Shown: in pieces, positions 62,437 through 64,000 of the stretch
How the letters are laid out: each line of letters opens with the position of its first letter
Position numbering within the stretch: position 1 is the stretch's first letter
Source: Halomonas campaniensis
Lineage (GTDB): Bacteria; Pseudomonadota; Gammaproteobacteria; Pseudomonadales; Halomonadaceae
Reading direction: 5' to 3'
Assembly (NCBI RefSeq): GCF_014193375.1
Contig: NZ_JACHZF010000014.1
Location: 1-64,000 of the forward strand
DNA length: 64,000 nucleotides
Program-made: the position numbers and the translations under genes
The notes under the pieces: model-generated
Seen by the model: the letters and a program-made list of their open reading frames with translations, nothing else
What the model was told of the DNA's origin: nothing
The model's database searches: none

Positions 62437-63015
62437 TCACGCCCCGCGCTGGTGCATCCGCCGGCCCAGGCGCGCCAGGATGGAGACCTCGCCGCGCAGC
62501 CAGGGGCCGAGCAGGCGCATGGAGAGCGGGATGAACAGGAACACCATCACCGGGGTGAGCGCCAGGGTGCTGACCAGCACCTTGGGAAGCAGCGGCAGCC
62601 CCGCCAGCAGGCCCCCGAACAGCGCCTGAAAGAGCAGCGACACCGGGAAGAAGGCGAGCCAGATGGCGATGGCCTGCTTCCAGCGCGGCGGCGCCTGGCC
62701 GGTGGCGTCCTGGAACCAGCCGTCCAGGCCGGTGGCGCGGTGCTCGTGCGGGGCGACGAAGAGGCCCTCGCCGCGGGCCAGCCAGGCGCGGCGCGAGGCG
62801 GAGTGCTCCCAGGCCGACAGGGTATCGGCATCGCGGAAGCGGAAGATGAGCTGGTACTCGTCGTCGCCCGGCGGCGGTGCCAGCACGCCGGAGCCCAGGT
62901 AGCCGCTGAAGTCGCTGGCCAGGTCGCGGCCCTCCTCCAGCCAGGCGGTGAAGTCGCGATAGCGGCCGCGGGCCACGCGGCGCGCCACCATCAGCGTCAC
63001 GGGGGCAGGGGACAT
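62437..63015 (-). CDS. antibiotic-biosynthesis-monooxygenase-like domain with membrane tail
   Basis: The 192-residue protein has an N-terminal ABM-like ferredoxin fold (VTLMVARRVARGRYRDFTAW, DDEYQLIFRFRDADTLSAWE) and two C-terminal membrane segments (AIAIWLAFFPVSLLFQALFG; VLVSTLALTPVMVFLFIPLS). The ABM-plus-membrane layout is known in uncharacterised proteins. Substrate and partners are unknown. Confidence 0.8.
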   Translation of the reverse strand: MSPAPVTLMVARRVARGRYRDFTAWLEEGRDLASDFSGYLGSGVLAPPPGDDEYQLIFRFRDADTLSAWEHSASRRAWLARGEGLFVAPHEHRATGLDGWFQDATGQAPPRWKQAIAIWLAFFPVSLLFQALFGGLLAGLPLLPKVLVSTLALTPVMVFLFIPLSMRLLGPWLRGEVSILARLGRRMHQRGA

Positions 63016-63374
63016 CGTGTATCTCCTTGTGCGTCGCGCCCGGGTAGGGCGCCTGGTTCAGTCGGGCCGGGTAGGCCCTCGTGAATCAAGTGCAAGGAGT
63101 ATACCAGCTATGCGGCCTGGAATAGTTGAATATACCCTCATGCAACGCTTTTTCAGTGATAACGGCTACGATGCAGGTGAAATCTCTCCTGCTGCTCTGC
63201 CAGGCCATGGCTCGGCAGCAAACGGTCCCAGGCAGGGGCCGTGATGAAGCGGCCGCGACGAAGGGGTGGCGATGAGGTGACCACGATAGCGCCAGGCTAT
63301 CCGGCCGATGCTATTGCTGACCGGCGAAGATCGTTAACATGCTTATAAATCGATCCGCAGCAGGAGACGACTCG
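63016..63374. other. intergenic region before nemA copy 2
   Basis: No gene is supported in these 359 bp. The last 85 bp match the upstream region of nemA copy 1, including CCAGGCTATCCGGCCGATG at 63292-63310, and include a TATAAAT (63342-63348) that may be a -10 element. The left part is AT-richer than the surrounding genes. Confidence 0.5.
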
Positions 63375-64000
63375 ATGTCGGACACATCCTCCCCCAGCCC
63401 GGGGCTCTGCACCCCGCTCAAGCTCGGCGGCCTCAGCCTGCCCAACCGGGTGATCATGGCGCCGCTGACCCGCTCGCGCACGCCGGACAGCGTGCCCGGC
63501 CCGCTTCAGCAGGTGTACTACGGCCAGCGCGCCAGCGCCGGGCTGATCATCAGCGAGGCCACCAATATCTCGCCCACCGCCCGCGGCTACGTCTACACGC
63601 CGGGCATCTGGACCGACGCGCAGGAAGCCGGCTGGAAGGCGGTCGTCGAGGCGGTACATGCCAAGGGCGGGCGCATCGCCCTGCAGCTGTGGCACGTGGG
63701 GCGTGTCTCCCACGAGATGGTGCAGCCCGACGGCCAGCCGCCCGTGGCGCCCAGTGCCCTCAAGGGCGAGGGCGCCGAGTGCTTCGTGGAGTTCGAGGAC
63801 GGCAGCGCGGGGCCTCACCCCACCAGCACGCCGCGGGCGCTTGCGACCGAGGAGATCCCCGGCATCGTCGAGGACTACCGCCAGGCCGCCATCCGCGCCA
63901 GGCGGGCGGGCTTCGACATGGTCGAGGTGCACGCGGCCAACGTCTACCTGCTCAACCAGTTCCTCGCCACCGGCACCAACAAGCGCACGGACCGCTACGG
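63375..64000 (+). CDS. nemA: Old Yellow Enzyme-type alkene reductase, copy 2 (runs off the window)
   Basis: The first 208 residues are present and nearly match copy 1 by eye from NRVIMAPLTRSRTP to NQFLATGTN. The N-terminus has four more residues (SSPSPGL in place of SLF), and residues at the substrate site read VEVHAANVYLLNQF. CAGGAGACGACTCG precedes the ATG. The two copies are direct repeats about 5.6 kb apart. The C-terminal third lies outside the window. Confidence 0.93.
   Translation, partial: MSDTSSPSPGLCTPLKLGGLSLPNRVIMAPLTRSRTPDSVPGPLQQVYYGQRASAGLIISEATNISPTARGYVYTPGIWTDAQEAGWKAVVEAVHAKGGRIALQLWHVGRVSHEMVQPDGQPPVAPSALKGEGAECFVEFEDGSAGPHPTSTPRALATEEIPGIVEDYRQAAIRARRAGFDMVEVHAANVYLLNQFLATGTNKRTDRY

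Noticed and set aside
63017..63244. A 75-codon frame before nemA copy 2
   Set aside because: No motif, no ribosome binding site, and it overlaps the start of the monooxygenase-like gene on the other strand.

Overview
The window is GC-rich, densely coded gammaproteobacterial chromosome. The gene set (Tat-exported polyamine-type ABC uptake, LuxS, DeaD, a yhaK/yhaJ/yqjG group, an Mrp/complex-I-like ion-transport operon, catabolic dehydrogenases) fits a halophile of the Halomonadaceae. That placement is an inference from gene content and base composition; no rRNA, tRNA or other phylogenetic marker lies here.

Layout. 1-3.1 kb is a mobile-element hot spot: the 5' end of an IS3-type transposase gene, then an SRAP gene (yedK) split by a complete 2,143-bp IS21-family element with a 4-bp target duplication. 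3.1-10 kb holds a META-domain lipoprotein, a GlxA-type regulator divergent from a cysteine hydrolase, a pirin and LysR pair, an EF-hand protein and a secreted nuclease. 10-18.8 kb is metabolic: luxS, a YdhR-like monooxygenase, an isocitrate-dehydrogenase-family enzyme with a large internal duplication, threonine ammonia-lyase, pgpA, a PhoD-like phosphatase, ChaC and NnrU. 19-23 kb is a four-gene polyamine-type ABC importer. 23-28.4 kb holds tauE/lysR with a 20-bp triple repeat, mmsA, a REP-like sequence and a GMC oxidoreductase. 28.4-34.3 kb has a cold-shock gene with a long leader and terminator, an SLC13-type transporter, an esterase, trpB without trpA, and a diguanylate cyclase.

34.4-40.1 kb is the most striking block: a small zinc-ribbon gene, then four genes whose stop and start codons overlap as ATGA. 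They encode an MbhD/MrpC-like fusion and three antiporter-like subunits, with no Nuo, hydrogenase or full Mrp partners alongside. 40.1-49.1 kb is PIN-PhoH, a patatin and an envelope group (two divergent L,D-transpeptidases, an ABC exporter, an M23 endopeptidase). 49.3-52.3 kb repeats the yhaK-yhaJ-yqjG neighbourhood known from E. coli. 52.4-53.4 kb holds a REPIN-like pair and a 163-bp triple tandem repeat made from the 3' end of yaiI. deaD, a glutamine amidotransferase and argE follow.

57.6-64 kb is an accessory island between two direct copies of an Old Yellow Enzyme gene (nemA), which share promoter-side sequence. Between them lie a RhuM-Fic protein, a 58-codon hsdR remnant, a PhzF-like gene, a ccdAB toxin-antitoxin pair and a monooxygenase-like membrane protein. 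This looks like the residue of a type I restriction locus.
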